Shown: positions 8,529 to 16,473, numbered from the stretch's first letter. The stretch: 64,000 nt of DNA from Pseudooceanicola sp. (GCF_029213205.1 NZ_JARGNH010000014.1:1-64000); one strand, 5' to 3'. Program-made: numbers and translations. Notes: generated by a model not told the origin, from the sequence alone.

Positions 8529-8942
8529 ATGAAAAAGCTTGAAGTCACCATTGCCAACATTGCCTTCGAGGCAAGGTTTGAAGAGGCTGCCGCCCCGCAG
8601 ACCGTCGCCGCCTTTCGTGCCCAATTGCCCTTCACCGGAAAAATCGTCCATGTCCGCTGGAGCGGCGAGGCTGTCTGGATCCCGCTGGGCGACAAGGATT
8701 TCGGCGTCGCCTACGAGAACCATACCAGCTATCCGGCACCCGGGCAGATCATCCTCTATCCCGGCGGAATCAGCGAGACCGAGATCCTGCTCGCCTATGG
8801 CGGGGTGCATTTCGCCAGCCGCATGGGCCAACTGGCGGGCAACCATTTCATCACCCTGACCTCCAATCTCGACAAACTGCCAGAGATCGGTCGCCGAGCT
8901 CTGTGGGACGGCGCGCAGGAGATCCGCTTCGAGGAGAAGTAA
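8529..8942 (+). CDS. DUF3830 family protein (cyclophilin-like fold)
   Basis: This 137-residue small cytoplasmic protein resembles DUF3830 members, which are predicted to adopt a cyclophilin-like beta barrel. Typical features are the N-terminal beta strands, VHVRWSGEAVW, the Gly-rich PGQIILYPGG strand and the final NHFITLTSNLDKL segment. It has a good Shine-Dalgarno (GGAGACACCG-ATG) and lies 21 bases after the AllC-like gene. DUF3830 genes tend to sit beside amidohydrolases and Asp/Glu racemase-fold genes, as here. The molecular function is unknown; a small hydrolase or ligand-binding role would be a guess. Confidence 0.8.
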   Translation: MKKLEVTIANIAFEARFEEAAAPQTVAAFRAQLPFTGKIVHVRWSGEAVWIPLGDKDFGVAYENHTSYPAPGQIILYPGGISETEILLAYGGVHFASRMGQLAGNHFITLTSNLDKLPEIGRRALWDGAQEIRFEEK

Positions 8943-8952
8943 CTGGCCGGCC

Positions 8953-9729
8953 CTACCGGGCGTGCAGGGCAGCCGGATCGAAACCGGCATAGGCTGGGAA
9001 TACGCTGCCCCAGCCAGTCACCCGGTTGGGATCGAGGCCGACAAGGCGCATTGTCTGGGCTGCGGTGATCGCGATGCTGTCGATCACCGGAATGCCGACC
9101 TCGGCCTCCAGCGCCGCGGCGACCTCTGCGCCACGGAAATTTGTGCAGGTGATCGCGATGGCATCTGGCTCAGCGCGGGCGACGCGGCGCACCATGTCGG
9201 CGACCTGGTCGGGCGCGTAGCTGCCGAAAGAGAAGTTGCCACGATCCTCCAGCCGCTGATCCGCAACCACTTCGATCCCGGCCGCATTGTAATTCTCGAT
9301 AATGCGGTCCTGGATCTCGGACAGGTAGGGCGTGACGAGGCCGATCCGTCGCACCTTGGAGAGACGGAAATAGTTGTCGAAGGCCAGCATCGTCGACGTT
9401 GCGGGAATGCCGGTCGCCTCGGTGATTGCCCGGCACAGGGCGCGGTCTCGGTCGAGGCCAAGCCAACTCGCCGAGGTGCCGTTCCAAGCGATGCAATGCG
9501 GGCGGGCCTCGGCCAATAGCCCGGCGGCCTCAAGGATCGGCGCAATCTCGAACTGGCTCTGCGACGCGCCTGACAGCGAGATCTCGACGACCCGGAAACG
9601 GCTGAAATGCACGCTGCCGGCCTCACCGAAAGGCGCGAACATGGCGGCGCTATAGGGTTCGAGCACCGTGTTGGAAGAGGGGGTGAGCATCCCGACGCGG
9701 CGATGATCTGTGGGTTGGTGGGTGGTCAT
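8953..9729 (-). CDS. maleate isomerase / arylmalonate decarboxylase-like Asp/Glu racemase-fold enzyme
   Basis: This 258-residue enzyme is related to maleate cis-trans isomerase, EutA and arylmalonate decarboxylase. The N-terminus has GMLTPSSNTVLEP. The first active-site loop reads WNGTSASW, with Gly instead of Cys followed by Thr-Ser. The second loop keeps its cysteine (ITCTNFRG). Arylmalonate decarboxylase also has Gly followed by Thr-Ser at the first site and a single Cys at the second, while maleate isomerase uses two cysteines. The chosen ATG at 9729 matches the family start; the ORF track runs 35 codons further upstream without support. It converges with the DUF3830 gene, ten bases away, and may act on a diacid made by the block. 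Confidence 0.8.
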   Translation of the reverse strand: MTTHQPTDHRRVGMLTPSSNTVLEPYSAAMFAPFGEAGSVHFSRFRVVEISLSGASQSQFEIAPILEAAGLLAEARPHCIAWNGTSASWLGLDRDRALCRAITEATGIPATSTMLAFDNYFRLSKVRRIGLVTPYLSEIQDRIIENYNAAGIEVVADQRLEDRGNFSFGSYAPDQVADMVRRVARAEPDAIAITCTNFRGAEVAAALEAEVGIPVIDSIAITAAQTMRLVGLDPNRVTGWGSVFPAYAGFDPAALHAR

Positions 9730-10117
9730 GATGACTCCGCTGAATAACTGAGTGTCAGAGCCCCACCACAGCGAGCATCCCCCGGTTCGGCGTCGGCAGG
9801 CATAAGGCTTTTCGCAAGTATCTCCCACCCCCAACGGGAATGTAAATATCGCTCAGTCAACAACCACAGCCCTTTCAGGTCCGACCAAATTGCAACCGTC
9901 TTCTTTGAAAGCGGCCTCTGTGCCCTGTCGGGTCTCGATCTGCCCGCACCAGATCGGCAATCCTGGCTCTTGTAAGCCTCATCTGGGACACAAAACAGCA
10001 TCAATGCCCAGAACGCCGCAGTCAGAAAAGATTGTGTTTCAAATGGGTGCGATGCCCCCGATGCCTCCGGCGGGAGTATTTGCAGAAAGCTGAAGACAGG
10101 GGCCTTATACAGGGGCC
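9730..10117. other. 388-base intergenic region, no gene supported
   Basis: This region lies between the start of the decarboxylase-like gene and the end of the Atm1-type exporter. ORFs crossing it show no recognisable protein and poor codon bias. The last 55 bases hold a dispersed-repeat copy and the first part of a short tandem duplication, both listed separately. The promoter of the decarboxylase-like gene should lie near 9730-9800, but no clear -35/-10 pair is visible. Confidence 0.6.
10063..10095 (+). repeat. dispersed intergenic repeat, copy A (degenerate)
   Basis: GCCTCCGGCGGGAGTATTT followed by GCAGAAAGCTGAAG matches the core layout of the repeat family found elsewhere in the window (CCNCNGNGNATATTT, then about 10 bases, then GAAG). 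It is the most divergent copy and lacks the GC hairpin in front. Confidence 0.5.
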
Positions 10118-10121
10118 TTAT
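10096..10121. repeat. perfect 13-base tandem duplication across the exporter stop codon
   Basis: ACAGGGGCCTTAT is present twice with no spacer. The second copy contains the exporter stop (TTA on the plus strand) and the first supplies an unused duplicate. It looks like a replication-slippage event at the gene end. Confidence 0.7.
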
Positions 10122-11935
10122 GCGGCCTCTTCGGCCTGTTGGCGTGACCACAGCTGGGCGTAGCGGCCGTTGCGGGAAATCAGATCGGTATGGGTGCCCT
10201 CTTCGACGATCTGGCCGTTTTCCAGCACCACGATCCGGTCGGCATCGGCAATGGTGGAAAGACGGTGGGCGATCATCAGCACCGTGCGTCCCTGCCCGGC
10301 CCGGGCCAGGGCTGACTGGATGTCGCGCTCGGTCTCGGTGTCGAGCGCCGAGGTCGCCTCGTCCAGCAGCAGGATCGGCGGGTTTTTCAGCAGGGTGCGG
10401 GCGATGCCGACCCGTTGCTTTTCGCCGCCCGACAGTTTCAGCCCGCGCTCGCCGACCTTGGACTCATAACCTTCCGGCAATGTCAGGATGAAATCGTGGA
10501 TCTGGGCGGCCTTGGCCGCCGCCTCGATCTCGGCCTGGGTGGCGTCGGCTCGGCCATAGGCGATGTTGTAGCGGATGGTGTCGTTGAACAGCACCGTGTC
10601 CTGCGGCACCACGCCAATCGCATCATGCAGGCTGGTCTGGGTGACATCGCGCAGATCCTGACCGTCGATCCGGAGGGCGCCGCCGGTCACATCATAGAAC
10701 CGGAACAACAGCCGGCCGATGGTCGATTTCCCCGAGCCCGAGGCGCCGACAATCGCCACCTTCTGCCCGGCGCCAATGCGGATCGAGACCCCTTTCAGGA
10801 TCGCCCTGGCGGATTCGTAATCGAAATAGACATCGTCCAGAACCACCTCGCCGCCGCTGACCTTGAGCGCCGGGGCCCCCGGCTTGTCGGTGACCTCAGG
10901 CGGTTGATCCAGCAGGGTGAACATCTCGGCCATATCGACCAGCGCCTGGCGGATTTCACGGTAGACCGTGCCGAGAAAGTTCAGCGGCATGGTGATCTGG
11001 ATCATATAGGCGTTGACCATGACGAAATCGCCGACCGTCAGCGCCCCGGATTGCACCCCCATCGCCGCCATCACCATCACCCCGACCAGCCCGGCGGTGA
11101 TCAGCACCGATTGCCCGGCGTTGAGGAAGGCCAGCGAATAGGCGGTCTTCAGCGCCGCATTTTCATACGCCGCCATCGCCACGTCATAGCGCGCCGCCTC
11201 GCGGGATTCGGCGCCAAAATATTTAACGGTTTCAAAGTTCAGCAGACTGTCGATCGCCTTTTGATTGGCGTCGGTGTCCTGGTCGTTCATCTCTTTGCGC
11301 AGTTTTACCCGCCATTCGGTGACCTTGAAGGTAAAGGCGACATAGGCGGCCACCGTCACCACCACCACCATCAGATAGCGGATGTCGAACACCAGCCAGA
11401 GGATCACCGCCACCAGCGCCAGTTCCAGGATCAACGGCCCCATCGACAGCAGCATGAAGCGCAGCAGGAAATCGACGCCCTTGACCCCGCGTTCGATGAT
11501 CCGGCTGAGGCCGCCGGTGCGCCGGGTGATGTGATAGCGCATTGAAAGCCGGTGAATATGCGCGAAGGTCTCAAGCGCCAGCTTGCGCAGGGCGCGCTGC
11601 CCGACCCGGGCAAAGATCACGTCGCGCAATTGCTGAAACCCGACATTCAGCGCCCGCGCCACGCCATAGGCCACGGTCAGCCCGACGGCGCCCAGCACCA
11701 GCACCTTGTCGGCATTGTCGCCGGTACCGGCCAGCGCATCGACCGCCGCCTTGAAGAAGAACGGTGTCACCACCGCCACCAGTTTCGCCGCCAGCAGCGC
11801 CACCAGCGACCAGACCACCCGGCGTTTGACCCAAGGCTCATCCGCCGGCCAGAGATAGGGCCAGACCCGGGCAACGATGGCGCGGCCGTTATCCGGCATC
11901 TCGGTGGTGGTGATGGTGGTCCTGCCTCGGCGCAT
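10118..11935 (-). CDS. Atm1/HMT1-type ABC exporter (half-transporter, fused TMD-NBD)
   Basis: This 605-residue inner-membrane exporter has an N-terminal six-helix domain (about residues 40-330) and a C-terminal nucleotide-binding domain. Atm1-class features include LLNFETVKYFGAE in the coupling region. The NBD has Walker A (GASGSGKST), signature LSGGEKQRVGIARTLL, Walker B (ILLLDEATSALD) and H-loop (IAHRLSTI). Bacterial Atm1 proteins export glutathione-metal or glutathione-persulfide species and protect against heavy metals; mitochondrial Atm1 serves cytosolic Fe-S assembly. An ArsR-type regulator is divergently encoded 89 bases away, which supports metal-linked control. Start at the ATG at 11935. 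Confidence 0.9.
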   Translation of the reverse strand: MRRGRTTITTTEMPDNGRAIVARVWPYLWPADEPWVKRRVVWSLVALLAAKLVAVVTPFFFKAAVDALAGTGDNADKVLVLGAVGLTVAYGVARALNVGFQQLRDVIFARVGQRALRKLALETFAHIHRLSMRYHITRRTGGLSRIIERGVKGVDFLLRFMLLSMGPLILELALVAVILWLVFDIRYLMVVVVTVAAYVAFTFKVTEWRVKLRKEMNDQDTDANQKAIDSLLNFETVKYFGAESREAARYDVAMAAYENAALKTAYSLAFLNAGQSVLITAGLVGVMVMAAMGVQSGALTVGDFVMVNAYMIQITMPLNFLGTVYREIRQALVDMAEMFTLLDQPPEVTDKPGAPALKVSGGEVVLDDVYFDYESARAILKGVSIRIGAGQKVAIVGASGSGKSTIGRLLFRFYDVTGGALRIDGQDLRDVTQTSLHDAIGVVPQDTVLFNDTIRYNIAYGRADATQAEIEAAAKAAQIHDFILTLPEGYESKVGERGLKLSGGEKQRVGIARTLLKNPPILLLDEATSALDTETERDIQSALARAGQGRTVLMIAHRLSTIADADRIVVLENGQIVEEGTHTDLISRNGRYAQLWSRQQAEEAA

Positions 11936-11994
11936 GCGCGGCCCCTCTTTCGCCCCGGACTTGCCGGATCGGGCGATCCGCGGTATCAGGGGAT

Positions 11995-12026
11995 ATTGTT
12001 CAATATTTCATGAGTAGTTAAACAAT
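11995..12026. promoter_or_regulatory. candidate ArsR operator in the divergent exporter/arsR region
   Basis: The A/T-rich stretch from ATTGTT to AACAAT forms imperfect dyad symmetry around CAATATTTCATGAGTAGTTA and overlaps the regulator start codon. ArsR proteins usually bind A/T-rich imperfect palindromes between themselves and the controlled gene. The evidence is position and symmetry only. Confidence 0.35.
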
Positions 12027-12354
12027 GGACCGGAGTCCAGCCCTCGCCGCCCTGTCGGCCCTGGCCCATGACACCAGGCTGGAGATCGTGCGCTTGCTGG
12101 TGCGCGGCGGTGACTGCGGCTTGGCGGCAGGCGAGATTTCCCGTGCCGTCAGCGTTTCGGCCTCTGGCCTGTCCTTTCATCTGCGCCATCTGGAACAGGC
12201 CGGTCTGGTCACTGCCCGGCCGGATGGCCGCCGGGTGATCTATAGCCTGGACCGGGCCCGGATCGGGGCGCTGATCAATTATCTGCTCAGCGATTGCTGT
12301 GCCGACGATCCCGAGGTGCGGGCCTGCTGCCTGCGCCCCTTGAACCTGCCTTAG
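12025..12354 (+). CDS. ArsR/SmtB-family transcriptional regulator
   Basis: This 109-residue winged-helix repressor begins ALAALSALAHDTRLEIVRLL, with the recognition helix in VSASGLSFHLRHLEQAGLV and the wing DGRRVIYSL. The C-terminal tail has two Cys pairs (SDCC ... RACC), plausible thiolate ligands for a metal or metalloid. It has no obvious Shine-Dalgarno and may be weakly translated or leaderless. It diverges from the Atm1-like exporter, the likely target. Its stop (TAG) overlaps the stop of the convergent LysM gene in CTTAG. Confidence 0.88.
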   Translation: MDRSPALAALSALAHDTRLEIVRLLVRGGDCGLAAGEISRAVSVSASGLSFHLRHLEQAGLVTARPDGRRVIYSLDRARIGALINYLLSDCCADDPEVRACCLRPLNLP

Positions 12355-13880
12355 GGCACTTTGAAGATCTGACCGGGATAGATCAGATCGGGGTCGCGGA
12401 TGCGGTCGCGATTGGCCTCGTAGACCTTGAGATATTGCACCCCGTCGCCAAAGTTCTCCCGGGCAATCGCCCATAGGGTAAAGCCGGGCTGCACCGTCAC
12501 CTGCATCACCCCGTTCTTCATCTGCGCCTTCAGCGCGTCACGCACGGCGGTCTCATCCTCGCGCTCGAACGGGGTTTCGGCGCGCGAGCGGACCGTGCCA
12601 TCCTCGTCGATCTCATCGACCCGCAGCGCATAGACGCCCTTGTCGACATCCGGCAGATCGGTGCGCCAGCTGCCGTCCTTGCCGATGCGGCTGTCGATCA
12701 CCTGGGTGTTGTTGAGATAGATGCGCACCACCCGGTCCGGGCTGCCACGTCCGCTGAGCTCGACATCGCCCTGATCGGAATAGGAGATCGTATCGAGCGA
12801 GACCTCGTCCATCACCTCGGGCGGGACATCGCCGGCTTGCAGGATGCGGGTCTTGTCCTCGCCAGCCAGAATCACCGTCGGCGGCAGTGCCGGGGCGGGT
12901 GTGCTGGGCTGATCGGCGGCCTCAACCGGCTTGGTCGGGGTCGCAGGCGCGGCGCCGTCGGGGGCCAGGCTGTCTGCGGCCGGGCTGACCGGGGCGCTGT
13001 CGGGTGCGGCGGCCACGGCGGCGGGTTCGACAGGGGCCTCGCCGGCGCCGGGGCGCGGCGCGCTGCCGGTGTCGGCGGCGGCGGTGGCATCGGCATCCGC
13101 CGGGCGGTCCGGCGCGGCGGCGACCTCGACCGGGTCGGCGCCGGGCATCGCCGGGATGTTGCCGGGTTCGGCGGGCGTGGGCAGAGCATCGACCGCAGCG
13201 GCGGCGGTTTTTGGCGGTGTCGCACTGGCCGGGGCCGTGTCCTTGGTCGCTGCGGCGGCAGCGGTTTCGACCGGGCTGCGCGGCGCCAGGATCACCCGGT
13301 CGGTCGAGGCCACCGGCCCTTCACCACCGGGACCAAACATCGCCAGGGTCAGAACCTGCGGCACATCAGCCAGCGGCAGCGACAGGAAGGTGGCGAATTT
13401 GCCATCGCCCCCGGTCATTTCGCGCGCCAGTTCGTTGCCATCCAGCTGCACCGCGATCCGCCAGCCCGGCGCCCCCTGCCCGGCAATCAGGGCCGAACCA
13501 TCGGCCTCGACCCGGACCACGTCAAAGGTCGGCGGGCCGGGCAGCGACGCCGGTTCCGGCGCGGGCGCGGCATCGGGCGCGGGGCTCGGGTCTGCCGCGG
13601 CCTCGGCGACGGGGGGGGCCGGCGTCTCGGCGGGGGTCGCAACCGGATCCGGCGCGCCATCGGCATTGGCAACCGGGGGTGTTTCAGGTGTCGGACCCGG
13701 TTTGGGATCGGCAGCGGGCGCATCCGCCTCGGGCGGCGTTGCGGCCAGCAGCGGCGCGGGGTCCTCCACATTACGCCCGGTCAATTCGGGATAGGCAACA
13801 AGGACGCCAACCGCGCCCGCCACGACGACAACGGCGGCAGCCGCTACAGGCCATCCGCCAATGGCTGCCAGTTTGCTCAT
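12351..13880 (-). CDS. LysM-domain protein with Ala/Pro-rich linker, membrane anchored
   Basis: This 509-residue protein has one N-terminal membrane segment (residues 9-29), a very long Ala/Pro/Asp-rich low-complexity linker (to about 330) interrupted by a folded beta-rich part, and a second beta domain (VELSGRGSPDRVVRIYLNN) resembling Ig-like repeats. The C-terminal LysM ends LIYPGQIFKVP. LysM binds peptidoglycan glycan strands, so the protein probably spans from inner membrane to wall. Proteins of this layout are common in Rhodobacteraceae, with no firm function. A run of eight G residues in the linker coding region is a possible slippage site. Confidence 0.82.
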   Translation of the reverse strand: MSKLAAIGGWPVAAAAVVVVAGAVGVLVAYPELTGRNVEDPAPLLAATPPEADAPAADPKPGPTPETPPVANADGAPDPVATPAETPAPPVAEAAADPSPAPDAAPAPEPASLPGPPTFDVVRVEADGSALIAGQGAPGWRIAVQLDGNELAREMTGGDGKFATFLSLPLADVPQVLTLAMFGPGGEGPVASTDRVILAPRSPVETAAAAATKDTAPASATPPKTAAAAVDALPTPAEPGNIPAMPGADPVEVAAAPDRPADADATAAADTGSAPRPGAGEAPVEPAAVAAAPDSAPVSPAADSLAPDGAAPATPTKPVEAADQPSTPAPALPPTVILAGEDKTRILQAGDVPPEVMDEVSLDTISYSDQGDVELSGRGSPDRVVRIYLNNTQVIDSRIGKDGSWRTDLPDVDKGVYALRVDEIDEDGTVRSRAETPFEREDETAVRDALKAQMKNGVMQVTVQPGFTLWAIARENFGDGVQYLKVYEANRDRIRDPDLIYPGQIFKVP

Positions 13881-14028
13881 CTTTTATCCCCTGCCTGCGA
13901 CACAATCCTCGTCCCGCGGTTGAGCCGGTATATCAACAAGGCTAACAGGGGTCAAAAGCATGTTCCATCCCCCAGCCACGGGCCAGCTCCGGCCCGTTAC
14001 CGATACCAAGCCAGAGGGAAAATCCATA

Positions 14029-14586
14029 ATGACAAAGCTCTCCATCTGCGTGTTCTGCGGGTCGCGCAGCGGCACCCGCCCCACCTATGCCCGCGCCGCC
14101 GAGGATCTGGGCGGCAGGATCGCCGAGGCTGGCTGGCGGTTGGTCTATGGTGCCGGTGATGTCGGGCTGATGGGGCTGACCGCCCGCGCCGCGCAAACCG
14201 CGGGGGGCGACACCTTTGGGGTGATCCCGGTGCATCTGCTGAGCCGGGAAGTCGGCAAGCGCGACCTGACCCGCTTTGTGATCACCGAAACCATGCATGA
14301 GCGCAAGAAGGTGATGTTCATGAATTCCGACGCGCTGGTGGTGCTGCCGGGTGGCGCCGGATCGCTGGACGAATTCTTTGAGGTGCTGACCTGGCGCCAA
14401 CTCGGCCTGCATGACAAGCCGATCGTGCTGCTGAACATCGATGATTATTGGCAGCCGCTGCGCGCCCTGATCGATCATGTGATCGCCGAAGGCTTTGCTG
14501 ATGCCTCGCTCAGCACGCTGGTGCAGAGCGTTGACGACGTCCCGGCCTTGATGACGCTTCTCGACGCGCAGCTGCACCAGGGCTGA
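14029..14586 (+). CDS. LOG-family nucleoside 5'-monophosphate phosphoribohydrolase
   Basis: This 185-residue lysine-decarboxylase-like fold protein of the LOG family hydrolyses cytokinin riboside 5'-monophosphates or AMP-like nucleotides to free base plus ribose 5-phosphate. It has the N-terminal ICVFCGSRSG, the catalytic-site Arg/Glu region (ETMHERKKVM) and the PGGAGSLDE motif, a PGGxGTxxE variant with Ser for Thr. The ATG at 14029 is preferred over the track start at 13960 because it has AGAGGG upstream and matches the family. It is followed by a flavin monooxygenase gene on the same strand 97 bases later. Confidence 0.88.
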   Translation: MTKLSICVFCGSRSGTRPTYARAAEDLGGRIAEAGWRLVYGAGDVGLMGLTARAAQTAGGDTFGVIPVHLLSREVGKRDLTRFVITETMHERKKVMFMNSDALVVLPGGAGSLDEFFEVLTWRQLGLHDKPIVLLNIDDYWQPLRALIDHVIAEGFADASLSTLVQSVDDVPALMTLLDAQLHQG

Positions 14587-14683
14587 CCCGCCTGCCCGGC
14601 GACCCGAAATCATTTGCCGCAAGAACCGGTGGTCGTTACGTTGGCACGGCTGCGATCGGCGACGGCAAAGAGATGTGATCATC

Positions 14684-15844
14684 ATGGATGCAATCATTGT
14701 AGGCGCCGGTCCCGCCGGGCTCGCCTCGGCGGCGATGCTGAAACGGCAGGGCTTTCATCCCATCGTTCTGGAGCGCAGCGATCAAGTCGGATCGGCCTGG
14801 CGCAGCCATTACGACCGGCTGCATCTGCACACCCATCGCACCCGCTCTGGCCTGCCCGGCCACCCGATGCCAAAGACCTATCCACGCTACCCCTCACGGG
14901 CGCAGGTGGTGAGCTATCTTGAGGATTACGCCAGAAATTTCGGCATCCGACCATTGTTTGAATCCGAAGTGACCTCGGTGCATCAGGACCAGGGCTGGAG
15001 CGTCAAGGCGGGTGGCAAGACCCATCGCGCCAAGGTCGTCGTCATCGCCTCTGGCCCGACAACCACGCCATTCAGCGCCAGTTGGCCGGGGCTGGACAGC
15101 TTTCCCGGTGAGGTCATACATTCCTCTGAGTACCGCAACCCGGCAGCGTTCATCGACAAACAGGTGCTGGTGGTCGGCTTTGGCAATTCCGGCGGCGAGA
15201 TCGCGATTGATCTGGTCGACAAGGGCATCCCGACTGCGCTGTCGGTGCGCGGCCCGGTCAATGTGATCCCGCAAGAGGTGTTCGGCATTCCGACCACCTC
15301 GCTGGTCTTTCTGCAAACCCTGTTCTCGCCCGCCATCGCCGATGCGCTGACCGCGCCGGTGATCCGCGCCTTTACCGGCGATATAGAAAAACTCGGGCTG
15401 CAACAGGCCGACAAGGGGCCGGTGCGCCAGGTCCTCGAGGATGGCCGGGTGCCGTTGATCGACATCGGCACCCTGGCGCGGCTGCGCGACGGGCGGCTGG
15501 TGTTGCGGCGCGGGATCGACAAGATCGAGGAGCGCAAAGTGGTGTTCAGCGATGGCCAGAGCGACGAGTATGACGCGATCCTGATGGCCACCGGCTATCG
15601 GGTCGATCTGCGCCAGATGCTGCCTGATGCCCATGACCTGCTGTCGCCCGAGGGCGCACCGCTGAACAGCGGCGCCGCCAGCGGCCGCGATGGGTTGTTC
15701 TTTTGCAGCTTTCGCCAATCCCCGATGGGTCAGCTTTACGCCATGGGCCAGGAGGCGCAGGCGATTGCCGCGGCGGCGGTGGCCCATACAAATCGCCCCG
15801 GCGCGGCGGAGGCCGAACCGGGGCGGTCAGATGCGCTGGTCTGA
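14684..15844 (+). CDS. YUCCA-like flavin-dependent monooxygenase / FAD-NAD(P)H oxidoreductase
   Basis: This 386-residue protein has an N-terminal FAD-binding motif (VGAGPAGLAS), a second dinucleotide motif (VVGFGNSGGE, near residue 160) and an ATGYR segment near the C-terminus, the layout of single-component flavin monooxygenases. Plant YUCCA enzymes of this type convert indole-3-pyruvate to auxin; bacterial relatives oxidise varied N or S compounds. The ATG at 14684 has an AAAGAG element at a reasonable distance, while the GTG at 14675 is too close. It sits downstream of the LOG gene and converges with sodB. The substrate is not determined. Confidence 0.82.
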   Translation: MDAIIVGAGPAGLASAAMLKRQGFHPIVLERSDQVGSAWRSHYDRLHLHTHRTRSGLPGHPMPKTYPRYPSRAQVVSYLEDYARNFGIRPLFESEVTSVHQDQGWSVKAGGKTHRAKVVVIASGPTTTPFSASWPGLDSFPGEVIHSSEYRNPAAFIDKQVLVVGFGNSGGEIAIDLVDKGIPTALSVRGPVNVIPQEVFGIPTTSLVFLQTLFSPAIADALTAPVIRAFTGDIEKLGLQQADKGPVRQVLEDGRVPLIDIGTLARLRDGRLVLRRGIDKIEERKVVFSDGQSDEYDAILMATGYRVDLRQMLPDAHDLLSPEGAPLNSGAASGRDGLFFCSFRQSPMGQLYAMGQEAQAIAAAAVAHTNRPGAAEAEPGRSDALV

Positions 15845-15861
15845 CCCTTTGACAGGTCAGA
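15840..15861. terminator. hairpin between the convergent monooxygenase and sodB genes
   Basis: TCTGACC and GGTCAGA form a seven-base-pair stem with an eight-base loop overlapping the monooxygenase stop codon. There is no clear T tract on either side, so its role as a bidirectional terminator is only suggested by its position. Confidence 0.35.
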
Positions 15862-15873
15862 CATGATCAGCCG

Positions 15874-16473
15874 TCAAAGGCGACCGGCGACGTTTTCCCA
15901 ATCGACCAGCTTGTCGAGGAAGTTCGACAGATAGGCCGGACGCTTGTTGCGGAAATCGATGTAATAGGAATGCTCCCAGACATCGCAGCCGAGCAACGCG
16001 GTCTGGCCAAAGCACAACGGGTTGACGCCGTTCTCGGTCTTGGTGACCTTCAGGCTGCCGTCCTTGTCCTTGACCAGCCAGCACCAGCCCGATCCGAATT
16101 GTCCGGCACCGGCGGCGGCGAATTGGGTCTTGAATTCGGCAACCGAACCAAAGGCCTCGGTCAGCGCTTTTTCCAGATTGCCCGGCATCGTTTTGCCGCC
16201 CGGCCCCATCATTTCCCAGAACTGGGTGTGGTTCCAGTGCTGCGAGGCGTTGTTGAAGATGCCGTTCTGGGCCACCGCGCCGGACTGGTAGGTGCCCTTG
16301 ACGATCTCTTCGACCGATTTGCCTTCCCATTCAGAGCCTTTGACCAGGTTGTTGCCGTTGTCGACATAGGCCTTGTGGTGCAGGTCGTGGTGGTATTCCA
16401 GAGTCTCGCGCGACATGCCAAGATCGGCAAGTGCGTCATGGGCATACGGAAGATCGGGGAGTTCGAAAGCCAT
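15874..16473 (-). CDS. sodB: superoxide dismutase, iron type
   Basis: This 199-residue enzyme disproportionates superoxide to hydrogen peroxide and oxygen. The four metal ligands are visible: His in LEYHHDLHHKAYV, His in NASQHWNHTQFW, and Asp and His in DVWEHSYYIDF. AAAGAGQFGSGWCWL near residue 120 is the iron-type pattern. The ATG at 16473 (MAFELPDLPYA) is the family start; the longer track start is unsupported. AAAGGA lies upstream as the ribosome site. It is convergent with the monooxygenase gene and adjacent to, but not necessarily co-transcribed with, the sarcosine oxidase operon, which makes hydrogen peroxide. Confidence 0.96.
   Translation of the reverse strand: MAFELPDLPYAHDALADLGMSRETLEYHHDLHHKAYVDNGNNLVKGSEWEGKSVEEIVKGTYQSGAVAQNGIFNNASQHWNHTQFWEMMGPGGKTMPGNLEKALTEAFGSVAEFKTQFAAAGAGQFGSGWCWLVKDKDGSLKVTKTENGVNPLCFGQTALLGCDVWEHSYYIDFRNKRPAYLSNFLDKLVDWENVAGRL

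Noticed and set aside
6765-8990. 741-residue minus-strand ORF opposite amidase and AllC-like genes
   Set aside because: It is a shadow in a high-GC region: composition is His/Gly/Arg-rich without domains, and the plus strand holds clear enzymes.
5934-9729. Nicotinate maleamate branch (amidase plus maleate isomerase)
   Set aside because: No 2,5-dihydroxypyridine dioxygenase or N-formylmaleamate deformylase is present, and the isomerase-like protein lacks the first catalytic Cys.
9726-10151. 141-residue minus-strand ORF in the 9.7-10.1 kb gap
   Set aside because: No motif, poor codon bias, and it runs through a repeat and a tandem duplication.
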